Shown: positions 17,773 to 26,753, counted from the first letter of the stretch. The stretch is 64,000 bases of DNA from Methylopila sp. Yamaguchi (GCF_002897035.1 NZ_BAUX01000002.1:62001-126000); one strand, 5' to 3'. The notes: generated by a model from the letters alone, not told the origin. A program made the numbers and translations.

Positions 17773-19239
17773 ATGCCCTCGTCCGGAAAGTCTTCGTCCT
17801 GCGCGCTTGTGTGGTTCCGCGAGGATCTGCGCCTCGCCGACAATCCCGCGCTCCGCGCCGCCCTGGACTCGGGCAAACCGGCGCTTGGCCTCTATGTGTT
17901 CGACGACGCCACCCCAGGCCAGCGGCCGCTCGGCGGGGCCTCGCGCTGGTGGCTCGCCCAATCGCTGCGTGCGCTTGCGAAGGACTGCGAAACGATCGGC
18001 CTGCCCTTCGTCATCCGCCGGGGCAAGACCGCCGAGGTCGTGCCCGCCGCCGTCGAGGAGGCCGGAGCCGATACGGTGCTGTGGAACCGGCGCTACGTCG
18101 CGGCGGAGAACCAGATCGACGCGGCTCTCAAGGAAAGCCTGCGCAAGGACGGCCGCGAGGTCGAGAGCTTCAACGCGCGCCTGATGTTCGAACCCTGGGA
18201 AGTCACGTCCAAGGCCGGCGGGCCTCTGAAGGTCTATTCGCCGTTCTGGCGCGCCTGCATGGCGAAGGGCGAACCGCGGGCGCCGCTGCCGAAGCCGCGC
18301 AAGGGCGAGATCACCGCGGCGCCGGCGCTGAAGGGACTGACGGTCGACGACCTTGGCCTGGAGCCGACGACGCCCCACTGGGCCGGCGGGCTGCGGGAGG
18401 CCTGGACGCCGGGGGAGACTGGCGCGCGCGAGGCGCTGACGGAGTTCATCGACCACGGCCTGCGCGGCTACGCGGAGGGCCGGAACCGGCCGGACCAGCC
18501 GCACGTGTCGCGCATGTCGCCCCATCTGCGGTTCGGCGAGGTGAGCCCCTATCAGCTGTGGCATGCGGTCGAGCGTGCGAAGGCCGAGGGCGACGCGACG
18601 GCGACGGACGTCGAGAAGTTTCGCTCGGAGCTCGGGTGGCGGGAGTTCTCGTACCACCTGCTCCACAGCAACCCGGACCTCGCCACAAAGAACTTCAATG
18701 CGCGGTTCGACGCCTTCCCCTGGAAAACCCCGGACCCTGCGCATCGGAAGGCCTGGCGGAAGGGCCTGACCGGCTTTCCGATCGTGGACGCGGGCATGCG
18801 GCAGCTCTGGACCACGGGCTGGATGCACAACCGGGTGCGGATGCTTTGCGCCTCGTTTCTGATCAAGGACCTCATGATCGACTGGCGCGAGGGCGAGGAC
18901 TGGTTCTGGGACACGCTCGTCGACGCCGACCCGGCTAACAATTCCGCGAGCTGGCAGTGGGTGGCGGGATCCGGCGCCGACGCGGCGCCGTACTTCCGGG
19001 TGTTCAACCCCTCGCTTCAGGGGAAGAAATTCGACCCGCAGGGAGACTACGTGCGCGCCTTCGTCCCCGAGTTGAAGGACGTTCCTGAGAAGCACATCCA
19101 CGAGCCCTGGGACGCGCCGCGCGAGGTTCTCGAGCGCGCCGGCGTGACCTTGGGCGAGACCTACCCCCAGCGCATCGTCGACCACGACGCGGCGCGCCAC
19201 GCCGCCCTCAAAGCCTTCGGCCGGATCAAAGATCAATGA
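17773..19239 (+). CDS. phr: Deoxyribodipyrimidine photolyase
   Basis: A class I photolyase/cryptochrome-family protein of 488 residues that repairs cyclobutane pyrimidine dimers with blue light using FADH-. The N-terminal antenna domain begins ALVWFREDLRLADNPAL. The C-terminal FAD domain includes the segments WREFSYHLLHSNPDL, GFPIVDAGMRQLWTTGWMHNR and the conserved NNSASWQWVAGSGAD stretch. It opens a five-gene operon, overlapping the next gene by ATGA. The operon is headed by a candidate singlet-oxygen-type promoter, consistent with photolyase being part of the sigma-E regulon in Rhodobacter. Confidence 0.95.
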   Translation: MPSSGKSSSCALVWFREDLRLADNPALRAALDSGKPALGLYVFDDATPGQRPLGGASRWWLAQSLRALAKDCETIGLPFVIRRGKTAEVVPAAVEEAGADTVLWNRRYVAAENQIDAALKESLRKDGREVESFNARLMFEPWEVTSKAGGPLKVYSPFWRACMAKGEPRAPLPKPRKGEITAAPALKGLTVDDLGLEPTTPHWAGGLREAWTPGETGAREALTEFIDHGLRGYAEGRNRPDQPHVSRMSPHLRFGEVSPYQLWHAVERAKAEGDATATDVEKFRSELGWREFSYHLLHSNPDLATKNFNARFDAFPWKTPDPAHRKAWRKGLTGFPIVDAGMRQLWTTGWMHNRVRMLCASFLIKDLMIDWREGEDWFWDTLVDADPANNSASWQWVAGSGADAAPYFRVFNPSLQGKKFDPQGDYVRAFVPELKDVPEKHIHEPWDAPREVLERAGVTLGETYPQRIVDHDAARHAALKAFGRIKDQ

Positions 19240-20543
19240 CGACGTCCCGCTTGCGCATCGCCGTCGTCGGCTCCGGCATCTCGGGCGCCGGCGCGGCCTT
19301 CGCGCTCCACCCCCGCCACGACGTCACGGTCTACGAGCGCGAACCACGTCCCGGCGGGCACAGCCACACGGTGGACGTCGACTACGACGGCGTGCGGATC
19401 GCCGTCGACACCGGGTTCATCGTCTACAACGGCCTGAACTACCCGAACCTCACCGCGTTGTTCGACCATCTCGGCGTCGCGACCAAGGCGACCGAGATGA
19501 GCTTCGGCCTCTCGCTCGACCGGGGCGCCTTCGAGTGGTCGGGCAAGACGCTGGGGGCCCTGTTCGCCCAGCGCCGCAACCTGGTCGCGCCGTCCTATCT
19601 CTGGATGCTGCGCGAGGTGATGCGGTTCAACAAGCTCTGCGTCGCCGACAAAGCGGCCGGCGCGCTGGTCGGCCTCAGCCTCGGCGACTGGCTGGACCGA
19701 CGCCGCTTCGCCCGGCGCTTCCGCGAGGACTACCTCGCTCCCATGGCGGCCGCGATCTGGTCGACCCCCGCGGCGCACGTGCTGGACTTCCCCGCCGAGA
19801 GCTTCGTCGCCTTCTTCGCCAACCACCGGCTGATCAACACCGAGCGTCCGATCTGGCGCACGGTGGAAGGCGGCAGCCGGTCCTACGTCGAGAAGCTCAA
19901 CGCGCCGTTGCGCGACCGGCTGCGCCTCGGCGCGCCCGTGGCGTCGATCGCCCGCGACGACCTCGGCGTCACCGTGACGGACGCCGCCGGCCGGGCGGAG
20001 CGGTTCGATCAGGTGATCCTGGGATCGCACACCGACGAGTCGCTCCGCCTGCTGACCGACGCCAGCGACGCGGAGCGCGCGGTGCTGGGCGCAATCCGGT
20101 ACCGGCCCAATGACGTGTGGCTGCACAGGGACGCGCGCCTGATGCCGCGGCGCAAGGCGGTGTGGTCGGCCTGGAACTACCTCGGCAGCCGGACCGATCC
20201 CGCCGTCGCCGCCCGCGACGTGGCGGTGACTTATTGGATGAACGAGTTGCAGGGCGTCGATCCCGAACGCCCGCTGTTCGTGACGCTGAACCCGCCGTTC
20301 GAGCCCGACCCGGCGCTGGCCTTCGCGCGCTTCCGCTACGACCATCCGCAGTACGACGCCGAAGCGCTTGCGGCCCAGCGGCGGCTCCCTGAGATCCAGG
20401 GCAAGCGCCGGACGTGGTTCTGCGGCGCCTGGACCGGGTTCGGGTTTCACGAAGATGGCTTGTCATCGGGCCTCGCCGTGGCGGATGCTCTGGGAGCCGC
20501 GCCGCCGTGGCGCGCGCCGAGCTTCGCCGAGGCCGCGGAGTGA
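19236..20543 (+). CDS. FAD-dependent oxidoreductase (flavin amine oxidase-like; UfaD-like candidate)
   Basis: 435 residues. The N-terminal FAD-binding motif VVGSGISGAGAAFAL (10-24) is followed by the second dinucleotide segment YEREPRPGGHSHTVD. The C-terminal CGAWTGFGFHEDGLSSG contacts FAD. Members of this family sit beside DUF1365 and cyclopropane-synthase genes in many proteobacteria. In Rhodobacter a related flavoprotein, as I recall, desaturates methylated acyl chains during furan fatty acid synthesis. That role here is inferred from context only. Start overlaps the photolyase stop. Confidence 0.85.
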   Translation: MTTSRLRIAVVGSGISGAGAAFALHPRHDVTVYEREPRPGGHSHTVDVDYDGVRIAVDTGFIVYNGLNYPNLTALFDHLGVATKATEMSFGLSLDRGAFEWSGKTLGALFAQRRNLVAPSYLWMLREVMRFNKLCVADKAAGALVGLSLGDWLDRRRFARRFREDYLAPMAAAIWSTPAAHVLDFPAESFVAFFANHRLINTERPIWRTVEGGSRSYVEKLNAPLRDRLRLGAPVASIARDDLGVTVTDAAGRAERFDQVILGSHTDESLRLLTDASDAERAVLGAIRYRPNDVWLHRDARLMPRRKAVWSAWNYLGSRTDPAVAARDVAVTYWMNELQGVDPERPLFVTLNPPFEPDPALAFARFRYDHPQYDAEALAAQRRLPEIQGKRRTWFCGAWTGFGFHEDGLSSGLAVADALGAAPPWRAPSFAEAAE

Positions 20544-21430
20544 CGGGATACGAGGCGCCCAGTTTTCGGCCGCCGGAGGCCGCCGCGTCGCTCTACCCGG
20601 GCGCGGTTATGCACGCGCGCCTGAAGCCGTTTGTTAACCGGTTTGTTTACCGGGTGTTCGCCTTGTTGATCGATTTGGACCGGCTTGACGTCGCTTGTCG
20701 CGCCGCGCGCCTGTTCTCGGTCGGCCGCTTCAATCTCGCGAGCTTCCACGAGGCGGACCACGGGCCGGGCGACGGCTCCTCGCTGTCGACCCATGTCCGC
20801 GGCCTGCTGGCGCGAGCCGGACAGGACCCGGAGGGCGGCCGCGTGCTGCTGCTCTGCTACCCCCGCATCCTCGGCTACGTGTTCAATCCCCTGAGCGTCT
20901 ACTGGCGCTACGACGACGCGGGCGCCCTCGCCGCCGTGGTCTACGAGGTGACCAACACCTTCGGCGAGCGGCACGCCTATGTCGCTCCGGTCAAGGACGG
21001 CGAACTCACCGAAGCCGGGCTCCGTCAGGAGCGTGACAAGCTGTTCTACGTCTCGCCCTTCCTCGAAACCGCGATGCGCTACGCCTTCCGCATCCGCCCG
21101 CCGACGGAAAGCGTGCGCCTGCGCATCCTCGAGAGCGACGCCGAAGGGCCGATCCTCTCCGCCACCTTCGCCGGCGAGCGCCGGGCCTTGACCGACGGCG
21201 CGCTGCTCCGGCTGTGCGGCGCCATGCCGTTGATGACGCTCAAGGTTTTCGCCGGCATCCACTGGGAGGCGCTTAAGCTTTGGATCAAGGGCGCGCGCCT
21301 CGTGGACCATGACCCTCCCCCTTCGCCTGCGAGCCACGACGCTCCAGGCCCCATACGCCACGGGCGCGGGGCTCGCCGCCCTCAAGACCGCGCCGTGGCG
21401 CCGACCGTCCGGGAAACGACCGCGCCATGA
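20540..21430 (+). CDS. DUF1365 domain-containing protein
   Basis: 296 residues from a GTG start (VTGYEAPSF) that overlaps the previous stop. The sequence contains the family hallmarks HARLKPFVNRFVYRVFALLIDLDRL (about residue 24 onwards) and PRILGYVFNPLSVYW. DUF1365 genes almost always sit between a flavoprotein and a Cfa-like methyltransferase, as here. The biochemical role is unknown; association with membrane lipid modification is inferred. The internal tract TTTGTTAACCGGTTTGTTTA is AT-rich compared with its surroundings. Confidence 0.85.
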   Translation: MTGYEAPSFRPPEAAASLYPGAVMHARLKPFVNRFVYRVFALLIDLDRLDVACRAARLFSVGRFNLASFHEADHGPGDGSSLSTHVRGLLARAGQDPEGGRVLLLCYPRILGYVFNPLSVYWRYDDAGALAAVVYEVTNTFGERHAYVAPVKDGELTEAGLRQERDKLFYVSPFLETAMRYAFRIRPPTESVRLRILESDAEGPILSATFAGERRALTDGALLRLCGAMPLMTLKVFAGIHWEALKLWIKGARLVDHDPPPSPASHDAPGPIRHGRGARRPQDRAVAPTVRETTAP

Positions 21431-22737
21431 ACGATCATGCCATGACCGCCGCCCCGATGCCTCAGACTCCCGGCAGCTTCGCCCCCGCGCGCGTCACCGA
21501 GCCCGCGCCGCCCGCCGCGCCGTTGCGCGTGACGCTGGACAACGTCGCAGAGGCCGCGCGGGGCCTTCCGCTTGAGGTCCGCATCGCGCTGCAGGTCGCC
21601 GCGCGCATCGCCCGCGGCCGTCTGTCCGTGACCTTCCCCGACGGCCGCACTTTGGTGTTCGACGGCGTCGAGCCCGGTCCGGACGCGACGCTCGTCGTGC
21701 GCGATCTCGGCTTCGCGCGGCGCATCCTGAAGGGCGGCGACATCGGCGTCGCCGACGGCTTCCTCAACGGCGAGTGGGACAGTCCTGACGTCACCGCGTT
21801 CCTGGAGCTGTTCTGCGTCAACGCGGACCATGTTTCGCAGTATCTGATGATGAAGCCGCTCTACCGCGCGCTTCAGAACGTCCGTCACTGGCTGAACCGC
21901 AACACCAAGAAGGGCGCGCGTCGGAACATCGAGGCCCATTACGACCTTGGAAACCGGTTCTACGAGCAGTGGCTCGACCCGACGATGACCTACTCTTCCG
22001 CGATCTTCGACGGCGGAACGCAGGACCTCGCTGCGGCGCAGCGACGGAAGTACGAAACGCTCGCGCGCTCGATCGGCGCGAAGCCCGGCGACCATATTCT
22101 CGAGATCGGCTGCGGCTGGGGCGGCTTCGCGGAGTACGCCGCGACCGAGATCGGCTGCAAGGTGACCGGCCTCACCATCAGCCCGGCGCAGCTGGACTAC
22201 GCCCGCAAGCGCATGTTCGACGCGGGCCTCTCCGAGCGGGTCGAACTCAAGCTTCAGGACTATCGCGACGAGCGCGGCGCTTATGACGGCGTCGCCTCGA
22301 TCGAGATGTTCGAGGCGGTCGGCGAACGCTGGTGGCCGGCCTATTTCGCGCAGGTGCGCGACCGCCTGAAGCCCGGCGCCGCCGCCGGCATCCAGGTCAT
22401 CACCATCCAGGACCGGTTCTTCGACGCTTACCGACGCGAGACCGACTTCATCCAGCGCTACGTCTTTCCCGGCGGCATGCTGCCCTCCCCCACCGTTCTG
22501 CGCGACGTCGCCAAGGCCGCGGGCCTCTCGGTCGCGGCCGAGAAGATCTTCGGGATCGACTACGCCCAGACGCTGGTGGAGTGGCGCAAGAGCTTCCGGG
22601 CGGCCTGGCCGAGCATCCAGCCGCTCGGCTTCGACGAGCGTTTCCGCAGGCTCTGGGAGTACTACCTCGCCTATTGCGAGGCGGGCTTCCGCTCCGGCAA
22701 CATCGACGTGCGCCAGGTCGTGTTCGCGCGGGCATGA
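21427..22737 (+). CDS. cfa: Cyclopropane-fatty-acyl-phospholipid synthase family methyltransferase
   Basis: 436 residues of the CfaA/CmaS family, which transfers a methyl group from SAM to the double bond of membrane phospholipid acyl chains. The N-terminal lipid-binding region is followed by NIEAHYDLGNRFYEQWLD and the SAM motif ILEIGCGWGGFA (about 223-234), then ISPAQLDYA and the conserved SIEMFEAVGERWW. Two specificities are possible: true cyclopropane formation, or vinylic methylation towards furan fatty acids (UfaM-type). The neighbouring flavoprotein favours the second, but the sequence does not decide. Confidence 0.9.
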   Translation: MNDHAMTAAPMPQTPGSFAPARVTEPAPPAAPLRVTLDNVAEAARGLPLEVRIALQVAARIARGRLSVTFPDGRTLVFDGVEPGPDATLVVRDLGFARRILKGGDIGVADGFLNGEWDSPDVTAFLELFCVNADHVSQYLMMKPLYRALQNVRHWLNRNTKKGARRNIEAHYDLGNRFYEQWLDPTMTYSSAIFDGGTQDLAAAQRRKYETLARSIGAKPGDHILEIGCGWGGFAEYAATEIGCKVTGLTISPAQLDYARKRMFDAGLSERVELKLQDYRDERGAYDGVASIEMFEAVGERWWPAYFAQVRDRLKPGAAAGIQVITIQDRFFDAYRRETDFIQRYVFPGGMLPSPTVLRDVAKAAGLSVAAEKIFGIDYAQTLVEWRKSFRAAWPSIQPLGFDERFRRLWEYYLAYCEAGFRSGNIDVRQVVFARA

Positions 22738-24062
22738 GGACCGGCCGCGAACTTTCGCTCGCGGCGCTCATCGCCTACGCCCTGCCCGCGATCCCCTTCG
22801 CGGCGCTCACCCTGCCGCTCTACATCGTGGTGCCGAGCTACTACGCCGAAGGGCTCGGGCTTCCGCTCGCGGCCGTCGGCAACGCCCTGCTCGCCGTCCG
22901 GCTGATCGACGCGATCGCCGACCCCGCGGTCGGGATCGTCGCGGACCGCTGGCGTCCTCGCTTCGGCAGGCGGCGCCTTTGGTTCGCCGCCGCCATGCTT
23001 CCAACGGCGATCGCCGCGTGGATGATCTTCACGCCCGAGCGCGGGGACGGGATCGGCTACCTGCTGTTGTGGGGCGCGGCGCTGTCGATCGCCTGGACCG
23101 CGGCGCTGGTGCCTTACAACGCCTGGGGCGCTGAGCTTTCGACCTCCTACGCCGGCCGTAGCTGGATCGCCGCCTGGCGCGAGAGCGCGGCGCTGGTCGG
23201 CACCTTGGTCGCGCTGTCGCTGCAGGCGATCATCCCCGCCTCGCTCGGCGGCGGTCAGGCGGAGGTGCTCGCCTCCTACGCGGTGTTCGTCGGCCTTGGC
23301 CTTCCGCTGCTTGCGCTCGGGACGCTCGCCCTGACGCCCGAACCCGCTGACGCCTCACGGCGGCGCTTGGGCTTTCGCGAAGGGCTCGCGGCCATGAAGG
23401 CGAACACCGCGTTCGCCCGACTGTTGATCGCATTTTTCGTCAACGGCTTCGCGAACGGGCTGCCGGCGACCCTGTTCCTGTTCTTCGTCGGCGAACGCTT
23501 GGGCGCGCCGGACCTCGCAGGACCGTTCCTTGTCGCCTACTTCGCGGCCGGGGTGCTCGGCGTGCCGTTCTGGCTCTGGCTGGCGCGGCGGACCTCGAAG
23601 CACCGCGCCTGGTGCCTCGCCATGCTGCTTGCGTCCGCGGTGTTTCTGCTCGCGCCGCTGCTGGGGCCCGGCGACGTCGCGCTGTTCGGCGTCGTGTGCC
23701 TGATGACGGGAGCCGCCGTCGGCGCCGACCTCGCGCTGCCGCCGTCGATCCAGGCGGACGTGATCGACGTCGACACAGCCGCCTCGGGCGAGCAGCGCAG
23801 CGGGCTGTATCTCGCGGCCTGGGGGCTTGCGACCAAGCTGGCGCTCGCAGCCGCGGTCGGCCTCGCCTTCCCCGTCCTGGCGGCGACCGGGTTCGACCCG
23901 GCGGCCGGGTTGCGCGAACCGCTCGGGCTGACGACCCTCGCCTGGCTCTACGGCGGCCTGCCCGTCGCGCTGAAGCTGGTCGCGGTCTGGCTGATGTGGA
24001 ATTTTCCGCTCGACGAACACTCCCAGAAGGAGCTCCGCGCCCGCATCGAGGCGGCGGCGTAG
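22734..24062 (+). CDS. MFS transporter (GPH / sugar:cation symporter-like)
   Basis: 442 residues with about twelve hydrophobic segments. The N-terminus RELSLAALIAYALPAIPFAALTLPLY and RLIDAIADPAVGIVADRW are typical of the glycoside-pentoside-hexuronide type within the major facilitator superfamily, where the Asp-containing loop between helices 2 and 3 is conserved. The ATG overlaps the cfa stop. Comparable transporters occur in the singlet-oxygen-induced gene sets of Rhodobacter; a lipid or sterol-like substrate has not been shown. It converges with the SDR gene ten bases away. Confidence 0.85.
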   Translation: MRTGRELSLAALIAYALPAIPFAALTLPLYIVVPSYYAEGLGLPLAAVGNALLAVRLIDAIADPAVGIVADRWRPRFGRRRLWFAAAMLPTAIAAWMIFTPERGDGIGYLLLWGAALSIAWTAALVPYNAWGAELSTSYAGRSWIAAWRESAALVGTLVALSLQAIIPASLGGGQAEVLASYAVFVGLGLPLLALGTLALTPEPADASRRRLGFREGLAAMKANTAFARLLIAFFVNGFANGLPATLFLFFVGERLGAPDLAGPFLVAYFAAGVLGVPFWLWLARRTSKHRAWCLAMLLASAVFLLAPLLGPGDVALFGVVCLMTGAAVGADLALPPSIQADVIDVDTAASGEQRSGLYLAAWGLATKLALAAAVGLAFPVLAATGFDPAAGLREPLGLTTLAWLYGGLPVALKLVAVWLMWNFPLDEHSQKELRARIEAAA

Positions 24063-24072
24063 GGTCTCGCGC

Positions 24073-24849
24073 TCAGTCCGTCTTCCTGTCCCAGCCCGTC
24101 GCCTTGGTCACCAGCCAGAAATAGGCGGGATAGGGCAGCAGCTTGAGAACCTTCAGCACGTAGGTGAAGCGCTTCGGGAAGGTGATCTCGAAGCCGCCGC
24201 GCTCGATGCCGGCGACGATGCGCTTCGCCGCCTCGTCCACAGCCATCAGCGCCGGCATCTTGAAGGCGTTCTGCTTGGTCGCCGGCGTGTCGACGAAGCC
24301 CGGATTCACCACCTGGATCGAGACCCCGACCCTGTCGAGATCGAACTTCAGGCTCTCCGCGAGATTGTTCAGCGCCGCCTTGGTGGCGCCGTAGGCGGCG
24401 GAGGTGGGAAGCCCGGCGTAGCCTGTGACGGACGCCACCAGCACGATCTTGCCGCCCCGCCGCGCGGTCATCGCAGGAAGCACCGCGGCGAGACATCCCA
24501 CCGTACCCTTCAGGTTGACGTCGAAGGTCTTGAAAAAGGCGTCGGCGTCAAACGGGACGGCTCGCACGGGGATGAAGAGGCCGGCGTTGAGCACGGCGAG
24601 ATCGATCGTCCCGAGCTCGGCCGCGACGCGCGCCGCCAAGGGCGTGAGGCTCTCCGCGTCTGAAAGATCGCCGGGAAAAGCTGCGATACGGCCGCCGAAG
24701 GCGGCGGCCTCCGCCGCAAGGCTCGCGAGTTCATCCTCTCGGCGGGCGGTGGCGGCGACCGCGACTCCCGACCGGGCGAGTTCGAGAGCGACAGCGCGCC
24801 CGATGCCGGAACTTGCGCCGGTCACCCAGGCGACCGCGACGCCCTTCAC
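24073..24849 (-). CDS. SDR-family oxidoreductase
   Basis: 258 residues from the GTG at 24849 (VKGVAVAWVTG), chosen because GTGA overlaps the upstream stop exactly, as at many junctions here. The Rossmann motif TGASSGIG is at about 10-17, with LNAGLF and the catalytic S-YxxxK set (ASVTGYAG, AYGATKAAL). The C-terminal part includes IQVVNPGFVDTPATKQNAFKMP, and the tail is hydrophobic and basic (TYVLKVLKLLPYPAYFWLVTKATGWDRK), suggesting membrane association. It forms a two-gene operon with the ChrR-like gene. Confidence 0.85.
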   Translation of the reverse strand: MKGVAVAWVTGASSGIGRAVALELARSGVAVAATARREDELASLAAEAAAFGGRIAAFPGDLSDAESLTPLAARVAAELGTIDLAVLNAGLFIPVRAVPFDADAFFKTFDVNLKGTVGCLAAVLPAMTARRGGKIVLVASVTGYAGLPTSAAYGATKAALNNLAESLKFDLDRVGVSIQVVNPGFVDTPATKQNAFKMPALMAVDEAAKRIVAGIERGGFEITFPKRFTYVLKVLKLLPYPAYFWLVTKATGWDRKTD

Positions 24850-25514
24850 TTGCCGAACAGTCGCTGCAGGACGCCCCACACGGGTCCGGTCATCTTCAGC
24901 GGCGCGTCGGTCACGGCGAAGCAGACGCAGTCCTCGTCCCGACTGGTCGTCGGCCTATGCTCGACGTTGCCGTCAGCCAGCGAGACGTCCCCACGACGAT
25001 AGACGTCGCGTTCATCGTGAAAAGCCCCCCGCAGCACCAGCGTCGCTTCGGACCCGGCGTGGGTGTGTCTCGGCATCCGACGACCGGCGGAAATGTGATA
25101 GAAGACCGCCTCGACGCCGTCCTTGTCGAAGACCTTGTACTCCTTCAGCCCAGGCAGCTTTCGCTTCCAAGGAAGCTGGTCGAGCGGCTTGCCGACGAGC
25201 CGATAGAGCGGGGACGGAAGCTCCGGGTCGTGCTGAACGGGACGGCCAGCGCCGTAGTAGCCGCCGGCGTAGATCGCCGAGAGCACGTGGTCCCGCGGCA
25301 CCCGCTGCGGCAGAGGGGCGTCGATTCGATCGAGCGCCGCGCCGGCTTCGGCCTCAAGAGCCCTGACGAAGCCTCGGTTCTCCTCCGACAGCATCAGGTG
25401 CGCGGTGACCAGCGCATGCATATGAGGCTCCAGAGCGCCGACCACATAGCCGGCGAGCAGAGCGTCGATCGGTCGGGCGGCGTCTTCCGGCGTTGGGCTG
25501 AGAGGCGAAGCCAC
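24846..25514 (-). CDS. ChrR-like cupin protein with degenerate anti-sigma zinc site
   Basis: 222 residues with the ChrR layout: N-terminal helical anti-sigma-type domain (about 14-60) and C-terminal cupin (about 105-200). ChrR holds sigma-E inactive and releases it in response to singlet oxygen. The cupin ligands are intact: His150, His152, Glu156 (RHTHAGSE) and His186 (NVEHRP). The zinc site of the anti-sigma domain, normally HxxxCxxC, here reads HLMLSEEN, with Ser43 and Asn46 in place of both cysteines. No sigma factor gene lies next to it. It may be a cupin sensor without sigma binding, or bind sigma without zinc. Confidence 0.82.
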   Translation of the reverse strand: MASPLSPTPEDAARPIDALLAGYVVGALEPHMHALVTAHLMLSEENRGFVRALEAEAGAALDRIDAPLPQRVPRDHVLSAIYAGGYYGAGRPVQHDPELPSPLYRLVGKPLDQLPWKRKLPGLKEYKVFDKDGVEAVFYHISAGRRMPRHTHAGSEATLVLRGAFHDERDVYRRGDVSLADGNVEHRPTTSRDEDCVCFAVTDAPLKMTGPVWGVLQRLFGK

Positions 25515-25573
25515 GTGAAACGAACCTCGGTGAACCGCTCGGGGTCGGGACGGACCAGCTCACGGCTTCCAGA

Positions 25574-25603
25574 AGGTTACGCGCGGCTCGCCCTGATGGA
25601 TTA
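25574..25603 (-). promoter_or_regulatory. Candidate ECF sigma-E-type promoter of the chrR-like/SDR operon
   Basis: On the minus strand, TAATCC (25603-25598), an 18-base spacer and TAACCT (25579-25574) precede the chrR-like start by 59 bases. It differs from the photolyase element (TGATCC-N18-TAGGCT) by one base in the -35 and two in the -10. Shared spacing and function suggest one sigma factor drives both convergent operons. Confidence 0.45.
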
Positions 25604-25715
25604 TCGTGTCGCTACGCGTTTCGCCACAGGGGTGGGAACTGCGCGGTCTCGCTTTTCAACCCGCAGCCGCCAGACTACGGTGCCGCCCTCGATAATCTAT
25701 CGAATGAGGTTGTTC

Positions 25716-26753
25716 ATGACCATCCGCAGCGGCCTGGTCGACGCCATCGGGCGCACGCCGCTCATCCGTCTGCGCCAGGCGTCCGAGCTTACGGGCTGCA
25801 CGATCCTCGGCAAGGCGGAGTTCATGAACCCCGGTCAATCGGTGAAGGACCGGGCCGCGCTCTGGATCATTGAGGACGCGGTCAGGCGCGGCGAGCTGAA
25901 GCCAGGGGGCGTCATCGTGGAGGGCACGGCCGGCAACACCGGCATCGGCCTCGCGCTGGTCGCGAACGCGCTGGGCTATCGCACGGTGATCGTCATCCCG
26001 GACACGCAGTCCGACGAGAAGAAGCAGATGCTGCGGCTCGCCGGCGCGGAGCTCGTCGAGGTGCCGGCCGTCCCGTACAAGGACCCGAACAACTACGTGA
26101 AGCTCTCCGGGCGCCTCGCCGAGGATCTGGCGAAGACCGAACCGAACGGCGCGATCTGGGCCAACCAGTTCGACAACGTGGCGAACCGGCAGGCGCACAT
26201 CGACTCGACCGGCCCCGAGATCTGGAACGACCTCGACGGCAAGGTGGACGGCTTCGTCTCAGCGGTCGGCACCGGCGGGACGCTGGCCGGCACCGGAATG
26301 GCGCTGAAGGAGCGGTCGAAGGACATCAAGATCGCCCTCGCCGACCCGCCCGGCGCCGCGCTCTACAGCTACTACACCACGGGCGAACTGAAGGCCGAAG
26401 GCTCCTCCATCACCGAAGGCATCGGCCAGGGCCGCATCACCGCAAATCTCGAGAACGCGCCCGTGGACTTCGCCTACCAAATCCCGGACGCGGAGTCCGT
26501 CCAGATCGCGTTTGACCTTTTGGAGCACGAGGGTCTGTGCCTCGGCGGCTCCTCGGGCGTCAACGTCGCCGGCGCGATCCGGCTGGCGAAGGAGCTCGGG
26601 CCAGGCCGCACCATCGTGACGATCCTGTGCGACTACGGCACGCGCTATCAGTCAAAGCTGTTCAACCCCGAATTCCTGCGCTCGAAGGAGCTGCCGGTGC
26701 CGGCCTGGCTCGAGAAGCCCGGCGCGGTCGACCTCAGGAAGGTGCTGCAGTGA
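25716..26753 (+). CDS. cysK: Cysteine synthase A (O-acetylserine sulfhydrylase)
   Basis: A PLP enzyme of 345 residues that makes cysteine from O-acetylserine and sulfide. PLP Lys44 lies in NPGQSVKDRAALW, the substrate loop is EGTAGNTGIGLA (69-80), and the C-terminal GLCLGGSSGVN loop binds the phosphate. At 345 residues it is about 35 longer than enteric CysK. An upstream ATG at 25704 is in frame; I chose 25716 (MTIRSGLVDAIGRTP) as it matches family starts. It is in an operon with the sulfurtransferase (GTGA overlap), linking cysteine synthesis and breakdown. Confidence 0.92.
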   Translation: MTIRSGLVDAIGRTPLIRLRQASELTGCTILGKAEFMNPGQSVKDRAALWIIEDAVRRGELKPGGVIVEGTAGNTGIGLALVANALGYRTVIVIPDTQSDEKKQMLRLAGAELVEVPAVPYKDPNNYVKLSGRLAEDLAKTEPNGAIWANQFDNVANRQAHIDSTGPEIWNDLDGKVDGFVSAVGTGGTLAGTGMALKERSKDIKIALADPPGAALYSYYTTGELKAEGSSITEGIGQGRITANLENAPVDFAYQIPDAESVQIAFDLLEHEGLCLGGSSGVNVAGAIRLAKELGPGRTIVTILCDYGTRYQSKLFNPEFLRSKELPVPAWLEKPGAVDLRKVLQ

